Positions 24,509 through 33,516 of a stretch of DNA of 62,193 nt are shown one piece after another. The notes under the pieces were generated by a model. It ran no database searches. It was not told the DNA's origin and saw nothing but the letters and a program-made list of their open reading frames with translations. The position numbers and the translations under genes are program-made. The stretch is from an uncultured Bacteroidales bacterium (lineage in GTDB: Bacteria; Bacteroidota; Bacteroidia; Bacteroidales; UBA932). Location: positions 1-62,193 of the forward strand of contig ONKE01000016.1 in assembly GCA_900318355.1 (NCBI GenBank). Reading direction: 5' to 3'. Position 1 is the first letter of the stretch, and each line of letters starts with the position of its first letter.

Positions 24509-26113
24509 ATGGGTGAAAAAGGAAAATACCTGCTTCTTGCCGCCGCCTCGGCAGTGCTGCTGAGCGTACCGTTCCTGGTGCCTTTCGCGGGCTGGGTGGC
24601 GCTCATCGCGCTGGTCCCGCTGCTATGGCTTGAGCGCATCTACAAAGGCAAACGCTTCTGGTGGTGGCACTACGGGACCTTCGTCCTGTGGAACGCCCTC
24701 ACAACCTTCTGGGTGTGCAACGCAACCGTCGGCGGAGGCATCTTCGCCGTACTGGCCAATGCCTTGCAGATGTCGGTGGTATTCGCCCTTTTCCGCTGGA
24801 GCCGGAGGCGCTTTTCCGGAAGCGTACCCTACATCTTCCTGGCGCTGGCGTGGATCGCCTGGGAAAGATGGTATTTCGGCACCCAGATTTCATGGCCCTG
24901 GCTGACCCTTGGTCACGCTTTCGCCCAAAGCACCGGCCTTGTCCAGTGGTACGAATTCACCGGCACGCTGGGCGGATCGCTGTGGGTATGGGCGGCCAAC
25001 CTGTCCGTTTTCGGACTGATATGCGCCCTGCGCGAGGGATTCTGGGGCGAATGGAACGTCAAGGCGAAATCCGCCGCAATCGCCGGAACGGTGACCGTCA
25101 TACTGGCCCCTATGGCCGTTTCGGCCGCGATTTACTCCTCTTTCGAGGAGGAAGGTACTCCGCGTGAAGTCGCCATCGTCCAGCCGAATTTCGACCCGTA
25201 CCAGAAGTTCCAGTCCATGAGCCAGGCCGGCCAGAACGCGATTTTCCTCGACCTGGCCGCCAAGGCGCTGAAAGACCGCAAAGGCGACTCGACCGCCGCT
25301 CCCCTCCTGCTGCTGGCGCCTGAAACTTTCACTGGCGACGTCGTGACGAACGACATTCCCTCGGGCGCGACTTTCCGCCGTTTCCACGGTTTCCTGCAGG
25401 ACTATCCGGGCGTCGACGTCATTTTCGGCGCATCGGCATGGACCCGAATCGATTCCTCCGAACGACCGTCCCGCACCGCCCGCAGGATAGACGACGGCCA
25501 GTGGGTCGAATCCCACAACTCGGCCCTTGTCACCGACGCCTCCGGCAGATACGAGATTTTCCACAAGAGCAAGCTGGTCGTCGGCACCGAACTGACACCC
25601 TACCCCGCCATTTTCGTTCCCATCGACGATGCCCTCGGAGGGGTCATGGGCCGCTGCGTCGGACAGGACGAAATCTCCTGCCTCCACCTTGGCGACGGCA
25701 CTCCGATCGGCTGCGCAATATGCTATGAATCAGTTTATGGCGAATATTGCACCGGCTACGTGAGAAAGGGCGCCCAGGCCCTCTGCGTCATCACCAACGA
25801 CGCATGGTGGGGCGACACTCCCGGCTACCGCCAACACCTCAGCTACTCCCGCCTCAGGGCCATCGAAACGCGCCGAGACATAGCCCGCTGCGCCAACACC
25901 GGCATCTCCGCGATAATCGACCAGCGCGGCCGCATCGTCAGCCAAACCCCGTGGTGGGAGCCCGCCACCCTTCGCGGCGAGATCCACCTTCGCGACGGCC
26001 AGACCTTCTTCGTCAGGAACGGCGACATCGTCGGACGCCTTTGCAGTTTCCTTTTCCTGCTTCTGCTCCTTGCCCTCCTGGTAAGGACCCTGCGCGGGGA
26101 CTATAGCAAATAA
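24509..26113 (+). CDS. lnt: Apolipoprotein N-acyltransferase
   Basis: A 534-residue inner-membrane enzyme that adds the third acyl chain to lipoproteins. N-terminal hydrophobic helices (about residues 5-185) precede a periplasmic nitrilase domain. The catalytic set is visible: glutamate in LLAPETF, lysine in FHKSKLVVGTE, cysteine in GCAICYESVYGEY. A last membrane helix (LCSFLFLLLLLALLV) closes the protein. ATG 24509 is chosen because the promoter box ends just before it. Many lipoproteins are encoded in this window (fimbrillins, amylase, DUF4837), all possible substrates. Downstream genes follow in the same direction with their own promoter. Confidence 0.95.
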   Translation: MGEKGKYLLLAAASAVLLSVPFLVPFAGWVALIALVPLLWLERIYKGKRFWWWHYGTFVLWNALTTFWVCNATVGGGIFAVLANALQMSVVFALFRWSRRRFSGSVPYIFLALAWIAWERWYFGTQISWPWLTLGHAFAQSTGLVQWYEFTGTLGGSLWVWAANLSVFGLICALREGFWGEWNVKAKSAAIAGTVTVILAPMAVSAAIYSSFEEEGTPREVAIVQPNFDPYQKFQSMSQAGQNAIFLDLAAKALKDRKGDSTAAPLLLLAPETFTGDVVTNDIPSGATFRRFHGFLQDYPGVDVIFGASAWTRIDSSERPSRTARRIDDGQWVESHNSALVTDASGRYEIFHKSKLVVGTELTPYPAIFVPIDDALGGVMGRCVGQDEISCLHLGDGTPIGCAICYESVYGEYCTGYVRKGAQALCVITNDAWWGDTPGYRQHLSYSRLRAIETRRDIARCANTGISAIIDQRGRIVSQTPWWEPATLRGEIHLRDGQTFFVRNGDIVGRLCSFLFLLLLLALLVRTLRGDYSK

Positions 26114-26126
26114 CGCGGGAAATGAT

Positions 26127-26134
26127 TATCTTTG
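26127..26134 (+). promoter_or_regulatory. Promoter -7 box before the LysE-family gene
   Basis: TATCTTTG lies 14 bp after the lnt stop and 22 bp before ATG 26156; it overlaps the alternative TTG start at 26132, which is therefore rejected. Confidence 0.65.
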
Positions 26135-26155
26135 CAAGACAACTTTCAGGAAGAC

Positions 26156-26782
26156 ATGCCGCTTGACATCCTTAAGGGTTTCCTAATCGGAATATGCGCG
26201 TCCGTCCCGCTCGGGCCGATAGCCATACTGGTCTTGCAAAAGTCCCTTTGCAATGGCCACAAGGCCGGTTTCATCACGGGGCTCGGCGCCACGACCGTCG
26301 ATACGACCTTCGCGCTTCTGGCCATTTTCGCCCTCAGCTACGCCCAGAGGCTCATCGACGCCCACGAAGGCCTGGTGATGATATGCGGCGGCATAGTGGT
26401 CGCCATCATCGGCATGACGGTATTCTTCAACGCCAGGGAGCCCCTTCTCCACATCGAGCAGGACAACTGCACTTCCTTCACGATCAAGGACTACCTGAAA
26501 GCCGTGGCTGTGGGCTACTCCAACCCGGGAGCCGTCCTCGTGATGTTCGGCCTGTTCGCCTTTTTCGGGATCGACACCCAGCTGAGCGGGTTCCATCTGG
26601 CACCGGTAGTCATAGCCCTGAGCCTTGGCTCGGCTTCCTACTGGTTCTGCTTTTCATGGGCGCTGAGCCGGGTAGGCAAGAAACTGAATGTCAAAGTTTT
26701 GATGTTTATAAACCGCATAGCGGGCGTTGCGCTGGCCCTTGTCGGAGCCTTCCTCGTTGTCCGCGGACTGCTTGTTTTTTAG
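26156..26782 (+). CDS. LysE-family amino-acid exporter
   Basis: A 208-residue membrane protein with six hydrophobic segments. The N-terminal GFLIGICASVPLGPIAILVLQ with the following NGHKAGFITGLGATTVD is the LysE/RhtB signature. Family members export lysine, arginine, homoserine or other small solutes; the substrate cannot be read from sequence. The start is set by the promoter box. Next comes a PASTA-domain gene 6 bp later and then rluD, so three genes probably share one transcript. Confidence 0.85.
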   Translation: MPLDILKGFLIGICASVPLGPIAILVLQKSLCNGHKAGFITGLGATTVDTTFALLAIFALSYAQRLIDAHEGLVMICGGIVVAIIGMTVFFNAREPLLHIEQDNCTSFTIKDYLKAVAVGYSNPGAVLVMFGLFAFFGIDTQLSGFHLAPVVIALSLGSASYWFCFSWALSRVGKKLNVKVLMFINRIAGVALALVGAFLVVRGLLVF

Positions 26783-26788
26783 AATAGT

Positions 26789-27568
26789 ATGGCTAACAAA
26801 TTTTTCGGAAACTGGATCGTTAAGAACATTCTCTGGGCGGCGATTGTGCTGGCCCTGCTGATTCTCGGAGCCAACTTGGGACTGCGTGCCCTGACCCACC
26901 ACGGAAAGGAGATCACGGTCCCGGATTTCACCAACATGAAAGTGAGTGAAGCCACCTACCAGGCATCCCTGAGCAACATCCGCGTCCAGGTAATCGACTC
27001 TGTCTACATCCGCCGCATGGCCCGCGGAGCGGTCTACAGCCAGAATCCAAAGGCCGGAAGCCGCGTAAAGAAAGGTCGCCGGGTGCTCCTGACCATAAAT
27101 TCGGTCACCCCCAAGAAGGTCCAGATGCCCAATCTGGTCGGCTATTCCATGCGCCAGGCCAAAGCCGAACTCGGCTCCCGCGGCCTGTTCCTGGGCAAGC
27201 TCATCTACGTCAGCGACATGGCCACCAACAACGTCCTGCGCCAGCTCATGGACAACCGCGAGGTTGAGCCCGGCCGCATGATAGACAGCGGCAGCGAAGT
27301 CGACCTGGTCGTGGGCCTTAGCAGCATGGACAACCAGACCTATGTCCCCGACGTCCTCGGCATGAAACTCCTGCGCGCCCGCGACGCCATACACGACAAT
27401 TCGCTCAACATCAAGCGTTTAGTATTCGACAAGACCGTCAGCACCTACGCCGACTCCCTCGATGCGGTCGTATCACGCCAAGTCCCCGCCGCATCCCGCG
27501 CTCCCATCCTGCTCGGCTCCGAAGTGACCCTCTACCTTACGAACGACGAGTTCGCAAAGCCCCAATAG
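26789..27568 (+). CDS. Membrane-anchored PASTA-domain protein
   Basis: A 259-residue protein with one N-terminal membrane helix (ILWAAIVLALLILGANLGL) followed by three PASTA repeats: about 42-107 (ITVPDFTNMKVSEATYQA), 111-178 (VQMPNLVGYSMRQAKAEL) and 185-252 (YVPDVLGMKLLRARDAI). PASTA modules bind peptidoglycan fragments or beta-lactams in Firmicutes kinases and PBPs; here no kinase or transpeptidase domain is attached, as is common for the Bacteroidota form. Periplasmic location and a cell-wall role are inferred. It is 6 bp after the exporter gene and 3 bp before rluD. Confidence 0.88.
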   Translation: MANKFFGNWIVKNILWAAIVLALLILGANLGLRALTHHGKEITVPDFTNMKVSEATYQASLSNIRVQVIDSVYIRRMARGAVYSQNPKAGSRVKKGRRVLLTINSVTPKKVQMPNLVGYSMRQAKAELGSRGLFLGKLIYVSDMATNNVLRQLMDNREVEPGRMIDSGSEVDLVVGLSSMDNQTYVPDVLGMKLLRARDAIHDNSLNIKRLVFDKTVSTYADSLDAVVSRQVPAASRAPILLGSEVTLYLTNDEFAKPQ

Positions 27569-27571
27569 CCC

Positions 27572-28582
27572 ATGCAGGAAGAAGACGAAATGTTCGAGCA
27601 TTTCCGCCTTGGAGTCGATCCCGGGCAGGAACCGATGCGCCTCGACAAGTTCATGGCGGCACATCTGGAAAACACCTCCCGAAGCAGGGTACAGAACGCC
27701 ATCTCAAACGGTTACGTAAGGGTCAACGGCACCCAGGCCAAAGCCAATCTCGTCGTCAGGCCCGGCGACCTGATCCAGTTCGTAATGCCCTATCAAAGGC
27801 ATGAATGCGAGATAGTTCCGGAAGACATCCCCCTTGACATAGTCTACGAAGACGACGACGTTCTGGTGGTCGACAAACCGGCCGGGATGGTAGTCCACCC
27901 GGGCAACGGACATTTCAGCGGCACGCTCGTAAACGCACTTGCCTTCCATCTCGGAATCGAGCCCGGAGAGGCCTCCGACGAGCGCATGGGCATTCTGGTC
28001 CACCGCATCGACATGGACACCAGCGGTCTCCTGGTTGTGGCCAAGAACGATGAAGCGCAACTCCATTTGGCACGTCAGTTCTTCGTCCATTCCATCGAAA
28101 GACGCTACCAGGCCATAGTCTGGGGCAATATCCAGGAAGACGAGGGCACCGTCGACGCCAACATCGCCCGCGACCCGTCCGACCGTCTGCGCTTCCGCAC
28201 ATTCGACGACCCGTCCATAGGCAAGACGGCCATAACCCACTACCGCGTCCTGGAACGCTTCGGCTTCGTGACACTTGTCGAATGCCGGCTGGAAACCGGA
28301 CGCACCCACCAGATCCGCGTCCACATGGCCAGTATCGGCCATCCCCTCTTCGGCGACGAACGCTACGGCGGCCGTGAAATCCGCCAGGGCACCATCTACG
28401 CAAAATACCGCCAGTTCATACAGAACTGCTTCCAGATATGCCCCCGTCAAGCCCTCCACGCCAAGACGCTCGGTTTCGTCCATCCCCGCACCGGCCAGAC
28501 CATCCGCTTCGACTCTCCCCTCCCCGCCGACATGTCCGCCCTCCTGGACCGCTGGCGCACCTACGCCGCCTCAATGCGGTAG
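27572..28582 (+). CDS. rluD: RluD-family 23S rRNA pseudouridine synthase
   Basis: A 336-residue enzyme with an N-terminal S4 RNA-binding domain (MRLDKFMAAHLENTSRSRVQNAI) and a pseudouridine synthase domain. The catalytic loop is HRIDMDTSGLLVVAKN, with the second aspartate as nucleophile, and the C-terminal ETGRTHQIRVHMASIGHPLFGDERYGG is typical. It should isomerise uridines in helix 69 of 23S rRNA. The first ATG is kept; a second ATG six codons in is also possible. It is the last gene of its operon, facing the tRNA/rpsT unit. Confidence 0.93.
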   Translation: MQEEDEMFEHFRLGVDPGQEPMRLDKFMAAHLENTSRSRVQNAISNGYVRVNGTQAKANLVVRPGDLIQFVMPYQRHECEIVPEDIPLDIVYEDDDVLVVDKPAGMVVHPGNGHFSGTLVNALAFHLGIEPGEASDERMGILVHRIDMDTSGLLVVAKNDEAQLHLARQFFVHSIERRYQAIVWGNIQEDEGTVDANIARDPSDRLRFRTFDDPSIGKTAITHYRVLERFGFVTLVECRLETGRTHQIRVHMASIGHPLFGDERYGGREIRQGTIYAKYRQFIQNCFQICPRQALHAKTLGFVHPRTGQTIRFDSPLPADMSALLDRWRTYAASMR

Positions 28583-28610
28583 GTTACAGTATCATCACTT
28601 TTGAAATATT

Positions 28611-28648
28611 CAAAAAAGAGAGCCAACCCTGACTGAGTTGACTCTCTT
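28611..28648 (-). terminator. Terminator of the tRNA-rpsT unit
   Basis: On the minus strand AAGAGAGTCAAC pairs with GTTGGCTCTCTT (one G-U pair) and is followed by a thymine run. It ends the tRNA-Glu/rpsT/tRNA-Pro transcript and probably also stops transcription from rluD. Confidence 0.85.
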
Positions 28649-28654
28649 CTATGC

Positions 28655-28730
28655 TGGTCGGGATGATCCGACTCGAACGGACGACCCCTACGTCCCGAAC
28701 GTAGTGCGCTACCAACTGCGCTACATCCCG
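28655..28730 (-). tRNA. tRNA-Pro (CGG)
   Basis: The acceptor stem is CGGGATG/CATCCCG with encoded ACCA. The D arm begins GCGCAGTTGG. The anticodon stem CTACG/CGTAG encloses TTCGGGA, giving anticodon CGG, and the T loop is TTCGAGT. Confidence 0.95.
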
Positions 28731-28741
28731 ATTGCCTTGTG

Positions 28742-28996
28742 CTAGGCGAGCTTATTGATGTAGACTGCGATACCGCTCTTGAGGTTGGCAGCTTTGTTCT
28801 TGTGGATGATGCCCTGCTTTGCGAGCTTGTCGATCATCGCGTAGACCTTCGGTGCGGTCTCTTCAGCGGCTTTCTTGTCGGTAGTGTTGCGGATAGCGCG
28901 GATAGCGTTTCGCGTGGTCTTTGCATAATACTTGTTATGCAGTCTGTGCCGTTCGCCCTGGCGAATGCACTTTTGTGCAGATGCGTGGTTTGCCAT
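28742..28996 (-). CDS. rpsT: 30S ribosomal protein S20
   Basis: An 84-residue basic helical protein ([21 protein letters not shown], then [19 protein letters not shown], ending [11 protein letters not shown]) of normal S20 length. It binds 16S rRNA early in 30S assembly. It lies between tRNA-Glu upstream and tRNA-Pro downstream on the same strand, with 11-24 bp gaps. One promoter box upstream of tRNA-Glu and one terminator after tRNA-Pro suggest a single mixed transcript. Confidence 0.96.
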   Translation of the reverse strand: MANHASAQKCIRQGERHRLHNKYYAKTTRNAIRAIRNTTDKKAAEETAPKVYAMIDKLAKQGIIHKNKAANLKSGIAVYINKLA

Positions 28997-29015
28997 TATG
29001 TTATTTTTTTATATT

Positions 29016-29090
29016 TGGTAGTGGGTAGGAGAATCGAACTCCTATTGCGGGAATGAAAATCCCGAGTACTAGCCGTTATACGAACCCACC
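29016..29090 (-). tRNA. tRNA-Glu (TTC)
   Basis: The acceptor stem is GGTGGGT/ACCCACT with encoded ACCA. The anticodon stem CGGGA/TCCCG encloses TTTTCAT, giving anticodon TTC, and the T arm is AGGAG-TTCGATT-CTCCT. Confidence 0.95.
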
Positions 29091-29130
29091 GACTACCCCT
29101 TGCGCCGAGAATCGGCTTCAAAAGGGACTG

Positions 29131-29138
29131 CAAAGATA
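29131..29138 (-). promoter_or_regulatory. Promoter -7 box for tRNA-Glu/rpsT/tRNA-Pro
   Basis: The minus strand reads TATCTTTG followed by CAG, about 40 bp upstream of the mature tRNA-Glu 5' end. Confidence 0.7.
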
Positions 29139-29167
29139 AGTAATATTTCCAGTTCTACAAAATATTT

Positions 29168-30163
29168 TTACTGATTTTCCGTTTCTTTTTTCCACTCGAA
29201 GGAATAGATGATGGATTCGACCTGGCGGAGATAGTGTCGCTTATCGTACTTCGGAGCGTACACAAACGCCTCAACGACTATGATATCCTTGCCTTCAGGG
29301 CCATAGAACGAGTGGCTGACAAACGGCCCGCCCATGAAATCGTTGTGGACTTCCCAGAAGCCGCGGGTCTGGGCGAACTGCCGGCCGCGGAAACTGATGA
29401 ACTCGACCGTTGGAGGGTAATAGGTGCTCGTGGTCATGTATGTACCCTCGAACATGCCGGGGACATTTTCTTCCAACACCTTGTTGCGGTGGGAGATAAT
29501 GTTGGCGGCGGTGAAGTTTTCCGTTGCGGCAGCAGGGTATTTGTAGATGAAGACGCCCTGGTTGGAATATTGCTTCTCGTCGGCGATCCAGATAAAGTCG
29601 CCGGTCTTTTTCTTGAGCTTGTAGCCTGAAGGGAAATGGGGGGAGCCGCCGAAGGTCTCGGCCACCAGGGGATAAAGGGACTTCTCCTCGTAAAGCTTTG
29701 AATTGGTGATGATCCGGTCGCGCTCGGCCTGCTCGAGGGTGGAGAGGATGCGCGGGCTGTTTTCCTTGAAGGTATCAAGAGCCTCGGAAGCGGAGCCGGC
29801 AGTCAGCTGGATGATGCACTGGGGACGGGCCCAGACGTCGCTGCGATAGACCATGCCGGGGGTCTCGGCCGCAGGATCGACGTTGAAAATGACGATGTTG
29901 CGATGGACCTTGAAAAGGTCGGCGAAACCAGTAGGAGCCACGTTGACAAGCGAGAACATGGGCTCTTTCTGGGCAAGATACGGGCAATCGCCCGCAAGGA
30001 CCTCGCGGACCTGGGTGCCAAGGTCGCCCTCCCAGTTTTCCTTGTCCATGACCACTATCACCTCGCCCGCCTTTCCGCTTACGTTGGGAAGCAGGGTCTT
30101 GGTGCCGGTCTTGCATCCGACAATGGCCACAGCAGCCAGCAAGAAGGTAATTAAGCGTCTCAT
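29168..30163 (-). CDS. DUF4837 family lipoprotein
   Basis: A 331-residue protein with a lipoprotein signal (LITFLLAAVAIVGC, cysteine at about 17), so it is probably tethered in the envelope. The body starts GKAGEVIVVMDKENWEGDLG, the start of the DUF4837 domain, and ends with GPEGKDIIVVEAFVYAPKYDKRHYLRQVE. The domain is almost confined to Bacteroidota and has no established function that I know. It is the last gene of an operon with rseP, dxr and a degenerate M23 protein, suggesting an envelope-maintenance role (inference). Confidence 0.85.
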   Translation of the reverse strand: MRRLITFLLAAVAIVGCKTGTKTLLPNVSGKAGEVIVVMDKENWEGDLGTQVREVLAGDCPYLAQKEPMFSLVNVAPTGFADLFKVHRNIVIFNVDPAAETPGMVYRSDVWARPQCIIQLTAGSASEALDTFKENSPRILSTLEQAERDRIITNSKLYEEKSLYPLVAETFGGSPHFPSGYKLKKKTGDFIWIADEKQYSNQGVFIYKYPAAATENFTAANIISHRNKVLEENVPGMFEGTYMTTSTYYPPTVEFISFRGRQFAQTRGFWEVHNDFMGGPFVSHSFYGPEGKDIIVVEAFVYAPKYDKRHYLRQVESIIYSFEWKKETENQ

Positions 30164-30169
30164 ATTCAG

Positions 30170-31507
30170 TTATTTTAATAATCGTCCGATGTCGTTGCCG
30201 CAAGCGAATACCATAAGCGCGACGAGGATGAACATCCCGATGATCTGGGCCATCTCGAGGAAGCGGTCGCCCGGCTTGCGGCCCGTAATCATCTCATAGA
30301 GAGTGAACAGGATATGCCCGCCGTCAAGGCCCGGAATGGGAAGAAGGTTCATAACGCCGAGCATGATGCTCAGAAGGGCCAGGAGCCGCATGAACACCTG
30401 CCAGTTCCACGTGTCGGGGAATGCCTGGCCGATGGCGATGAAACTGCCCACGGATTTATAGGCCCCGGTCGACGGAGTCGCCACCATCTTGAGGTCGCGC
30501 AGGTAGCCGCCAATCGTGGAGAATGTAAGCTTTATTCCGGCCGGAATCGCCTCCAGGGCATTGTAGGACCTGGTTTTGATGCCGGGAATCTGGGCGTAGA
30601 TGAGGGCGTGTCCGGTGGAATCGACCTTTATCGGCAGGGAAAGCGTATCGGCTCCGCGGACCACGGTGGCGGGAAGAATCTCGTCGCGACGGTCGCCGAG
30701 AATGGAACGGCTGTCCTGGACAAAGCGGATTTCATGGCCTTCTATGGCCACGATACGGTCGCCGCGGAGGATGCCGGAACCGTAGTTCGGCGAAGACGGA
30801 GGGATGGTGTCGACCACAAACGGCACGGCGACTCCGAAGAGGTCGGGGTTGTCGAGTATTTGCGGAGTGAGGTTGTGGTCGAGGTATATCGAGAGGGTGT
30901 CGCCGTCGCGCAACAATGTGACTTTCCGCACGTTGCGACGGACTATCTCGGCCGGAAGCATGCCGAAGTCTTCGGGCACGTAGTCGTCCAGCTTCAGGAT
31001 CCTGTCGCCGCTGCGGAAACCAAGGTCCTGCGCAAGCTCGCTGGCCCATATCCGTGTTTCGGAATTGCTGATGTAGGTCTCGCCCCATATGCCCAGGATG
31101 CAGATATACATCAGTATGGCAAATATGAAATTGTAGAGCACGCCGCCCGCCATGACCAGCAGACGCTGCCACGCCTTCTTCGAACGGAATTCCCACGGCT
31201 GGGGCTCATGAGAGAGGAAACTCTTGTCCATGCTCTCGTCTATCATGCCGGCGATCTTGCAATAGCCGCCAAGGGGCAGCCAGCCTATGCCGTATTCCGT
31301 CTCCAGGTTCTTTAGCCGGGGGAAAAGGCGGGAGAACCAGCCTTCCTTGGTGCTCAGCAGCTTGACTCCGTTAAGGTCGAAGAAAAGGAAAAACTTGTCG
31401 ACCCGTATCCCGAAGATACGGGCAAAGGTAAAATGCCCTGCCTCATGCGCGATGATGAGGATGGACAGGGAGAGAATGACTTCGAGGATTTTGAGAAGTA
31501 CCGTCAT
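30170..31507 (-). CDS. rseP: RIP metalloprotease RseP (site-2 protease)
   Basis: A 445-residue M50-family intramembrane protease. The zinc motif HEAGH is at about residue 21 in the first membrane helix, and the second motif, in LLPIPGLDGGHILF, lies near the C terminus. Two PDZ-like regions lie between them (including GSGILRGDRIVAIEGHEI). RseP cleaves anti-sigma factors or signal-peptide remnants within the membrane. It overlaps dxr by 4 bp and is followed 6 bp later by the DUF4837 gene. The dxr-rseP pairing is common in bacteria. Confidence 0.94.
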   Translation of the reverse strand: MTVLLKILEVILSLSILIIAHEAGHFTFARIFGIRVDKFFLFFDLNGVKLLSTKEGWFSRLFPRLKNLETEYGIGWLPLGGYCKIAGMIDESMDKSFLSHEPQPWEFRSKKAWQRLLVMAGGVLYNFIFAILMYICILGIWGETYISNSETRIWASELAQDLGFRSGDRILKLDDYVPEDFGMLPAEIVRRNVRKVTLLRDGDTLSIYLDHNLTPQILDNPDLFGVAVPFVVDTIPPSSPNYGSGILRGDRIVAIEGHEIRFVQDSRSILGDRRDEILPATVVRGADTLSLPIKVDSTGHALIYAQIPGIKTRSYNALEAIPAGIKLTFSTIGGYLRDLKMVATPSTGAYKSVGSFIAIGQAFPDTWNWQVFMRLLALLSIMLGVMNLLPIPGLDGGHILFTLYEMITGRKPGDRFLEMAQIIGMFILVALMVFACGNDIGRLLK

Positions 31508-32658
31508 ACAATCAGTTCCAGGGCCTTGGAATACGCCTCGTCATTGGTGGCGAGGATGTCTTCGGCCGTGGGCTTTTCTGCAAAAACAGTACCATCACAG
31601 ACTCTTTCAATAACCCTCGGGATGTCGTAGAATCCAATCTGGCGATGGAGGTATGCAGCGACCGCAGCTTCATTGGCGGCATTCATTGCGCAGGGGATAT
31701 TTCCGCCGCGGCGCATGGCCTCGAAAGCGAGCCCGAGACAGGGAAAACGATCGTAGTCGGGCTCCTCGAAAGTGAGGCTGCCAAGCGATGCGAAATCGAG
31801 CTTTTTGTTATTGAGCGGCAGGCGTTCCGGGAAGGAAAGCGCCAGCTGGATGGGCTCACGCATGTCCGGATGGCCCATCTGGGCAATGACGGCGCCGTCT
31901 TCGAACTCGACCATCGAATGGATGATGCTCTGCGGATGGACGACGATGCGGATATCTTCCGGACGAGCGTCGAAGAGCCAGCAAGCCTCGATCATCTCGA
32001 AGCCCTTGTTCATCAGCGTGGCGGAGTCGATGGTTATCTTGTCGCCCATGGTCCATTGCGGGTGACGGAGGGCGTCGTCGCGGGTTGCAGAAGCGATCTT
32101 CTCCCTTGGCCAGGTACGGAACGGGCCGCCGGAGGCAGTCAGGTGGATGCGGCTGAAACGGTTGCCGGCGGCTCCCAGAAGGCACTGGAAGATGGCCGAA
32201 TGCTCGGAATCGACCGGGAGGATGGGGACGCCGAGCCTGTGGGCAAGGTCCATCACGACGCAACCGCCCGCCACGAGGGTCTCCTTGTTGGCAAGCGCGA
32301 TTGGCTTTCCCGCCTTGATGGCGGCTATGGTCGGACGCAGGCCGCTGAAACCGACAAGCGCAGTCAGCACCATGTCGATGTTGCTTCCGCCCACAAGGTC
32401 GCAGACGGAGTCCATGCCGGCGAACACCTTGATGCCTTCAGGCTGGAGGGCGTCGGCCACTTCGCGGTATTTGGACCCGTTGCAGATGACCACGGCGCTG
32501 GCGTCGAACTCCCTGGCCTGCGAGATGAGGAGATCGCTGCTGTTGTTGGCAGTAAGCAGCTCAACTTCAAAAAGTTCCCTATGCTGACGGACAACGTCCA
32601 GGGCCTGGGTCCCGATGGAGCCCGTGCTGCCGAGAATTGCTATTCTTCGTTTTTCCAT
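31504..32658 (-). CDS. dxr: 1-deoxy-D-xylulose 5-phosphate reductoisomerase
   Basis: A 384-residue enzyme of the MEP isoprenoid pathway. ATG 32658 (MEKRRIAILGSTGSIGTQAL) is the right start; the frame upstream reads into the M23 gene. It has the NADPH motif GSTGSIG, the hinge PIALANKETLVAGG, and the metal/substrate region DSEHSAIFQCLLG followed by LTASGGPFR. The start is 4 bp after the M23 stop and the end overlaps rseP, so the genes are co-transcribed. Length is normal. Confidence 0.96.
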   Translation of the reverse strand: MEKRRIAILGSTGSIGTQALDVVRQHRELFEVELLTANNSSDLLISQAREFDASAVVICNGSKYREVADALQPEGIKVFAGMDSVCDLVGGSNIDMVLTALVGFSGLRPTIAAIKAGKPIALANKETLVAGGCVVMDLAHRLGVPILPVDSEHSAIFQCLLGAAGNRFSRIHLTASGGPFRTWPREKIASATRDDALRHPQWTMGDKITIDSATLMNKGFEMIEACWLFDARPEDIRIVVHPQSIIHSMVEFEDGAVIAQMGHPDMREPIQLALSFPERLPLNNKKLDFASLGSLTFEEPDYDRFPCLGLAFEAMRRGGNIPCAMNAANEAAVAAYLHRQIGFYDIPRVIERVCDGTVFAEKPTAEDILATNDEAYSKALELIV

Positions 32659-32662
32659 GCTG

Positions 32663-33508
32663 CTAGAAACTGATAAAGCGTGCGGGGTCGACGGCTTCGC
32701 CCTTGTACCAAAGTTCGAGACGGAGGAAGTCTTCTCCCCCGCCGTCGGAAGCGCCGACAACAGCTACCGGAGTCCCGGCCTTAACCCTGTCGCCCTCGTG
32801 GCGGAGCAGGCTGCGGACGTGGGAATAGACCGATATTATTTCGTCGGGATGCTGGATTACAAGCGTATAGCCGTCTTCGTCGCTCCAAAGTGCGCTCACC
32901 ACCGTACCGCTCAGTACGGCCATCGCCACCGCGCCGGCAGTGGCCTTGATTTCCAGTCGGGGATGGGTGGCCGCGTCGAATCCTTCAGCCACGACGCCCT
33001 TGACCGGAGTGAAGAAGTGGATGCCTTCAATGGGGAGACGACGGTCGGTCGCCGCAGTCAGACCGAACTGCTCGGCATCCTTAACCACTTGGCGCAAAAG
33101 AGTATCCTGCTTGTGGAGACGGGCTTCCTGGCTGCGGTCGAGCGTGTCGGCGGCATAGCTGCGGATGATGCTGTCGATGCGGACAGGATCTTCGCCTTCG
33201 AAGACGCGGCGGAGATTGCCGGCGTAGAATTCCCACCGCGACACGACGCCTTCCAGGGAGTCGATAGTCGCAGCGTTGCGAATGGCGGCACGCTGGGTGT
33301 GGGCGTCGGGATAGCCGGGGATGAAAGTGCGCAGAGGGGTAAGGGACACCAGCGCGAAGGCCCCCGCAATCAGCACCGCGGCGACCGACAACACCATCAG
33401 GAGGAAGCCGGGGCGGGTAAATTTGAGGGTCCACAGGTGCTTGTGGGTCTCGTCGTCGACAAGGGCCACGCGGAAGCGCCGGGTCTTTGGCTCTTTGTTC
33501 TTAGCCAT
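32663..33508 (-). CDS. M23/LytM-like envelope protein with degenerate active site
   Basis: A 281-residue protein with a basic N terminus, one membrane helix (GFLLMVLSVAAVLIAGAFAL) and a coiled periplasmic part before a LytM fold (about 170-278). Fold markers remain: GYTLVIQHPDEIISVYSHV and VKAGTPVAVVGASDG. The zinc ligands do not: the expected HxxxD is replaced around THPRLEI and the HLHFE-type motif reads FLRLELW. It is probably an inactive LytM regulator, in the manner of EnvC or NlpD, that controls cell-wall amidases. It heads the dxr-rseP-DUF4837 operon and is divergent from ruvX, 24 bp apart. Confidence 0.85.
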   Translation of the reverse strand: MAKNKEPKTRRFRVALVDDETHKHLWTLKFTRPGFLLMVLSVAAVLIAGAFALVSLTPLRTFIPGYPDAHTQRAAIRNAATIDSLEGVVSRWEFYAGNLRRVFEGEDPVRIDSIIRSYAADTLDRSQEARLHKQDTLLRQVVKDAEQFGLTAATDRRLPIEGIHFFTPVKGVVAEGFDAATHPRLEIKATAGAVAMAVLSGTVVSALWSDEDGYTLVIQHPDEIISVYSHVRSLLRHEGDRVKAGTPVAVVGASDGGGEDFLRLELWYKGEAVDPARFISF

Positions 33509-33516
33509 AAAATGTG

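Noticed and set aside
31504-32760. dxr starting at 32760
   Set aside because: The extra 34 residues are low complexity and overlap the M23 gene; MEKRRIAILGSTGSIG is the normal N terminus.
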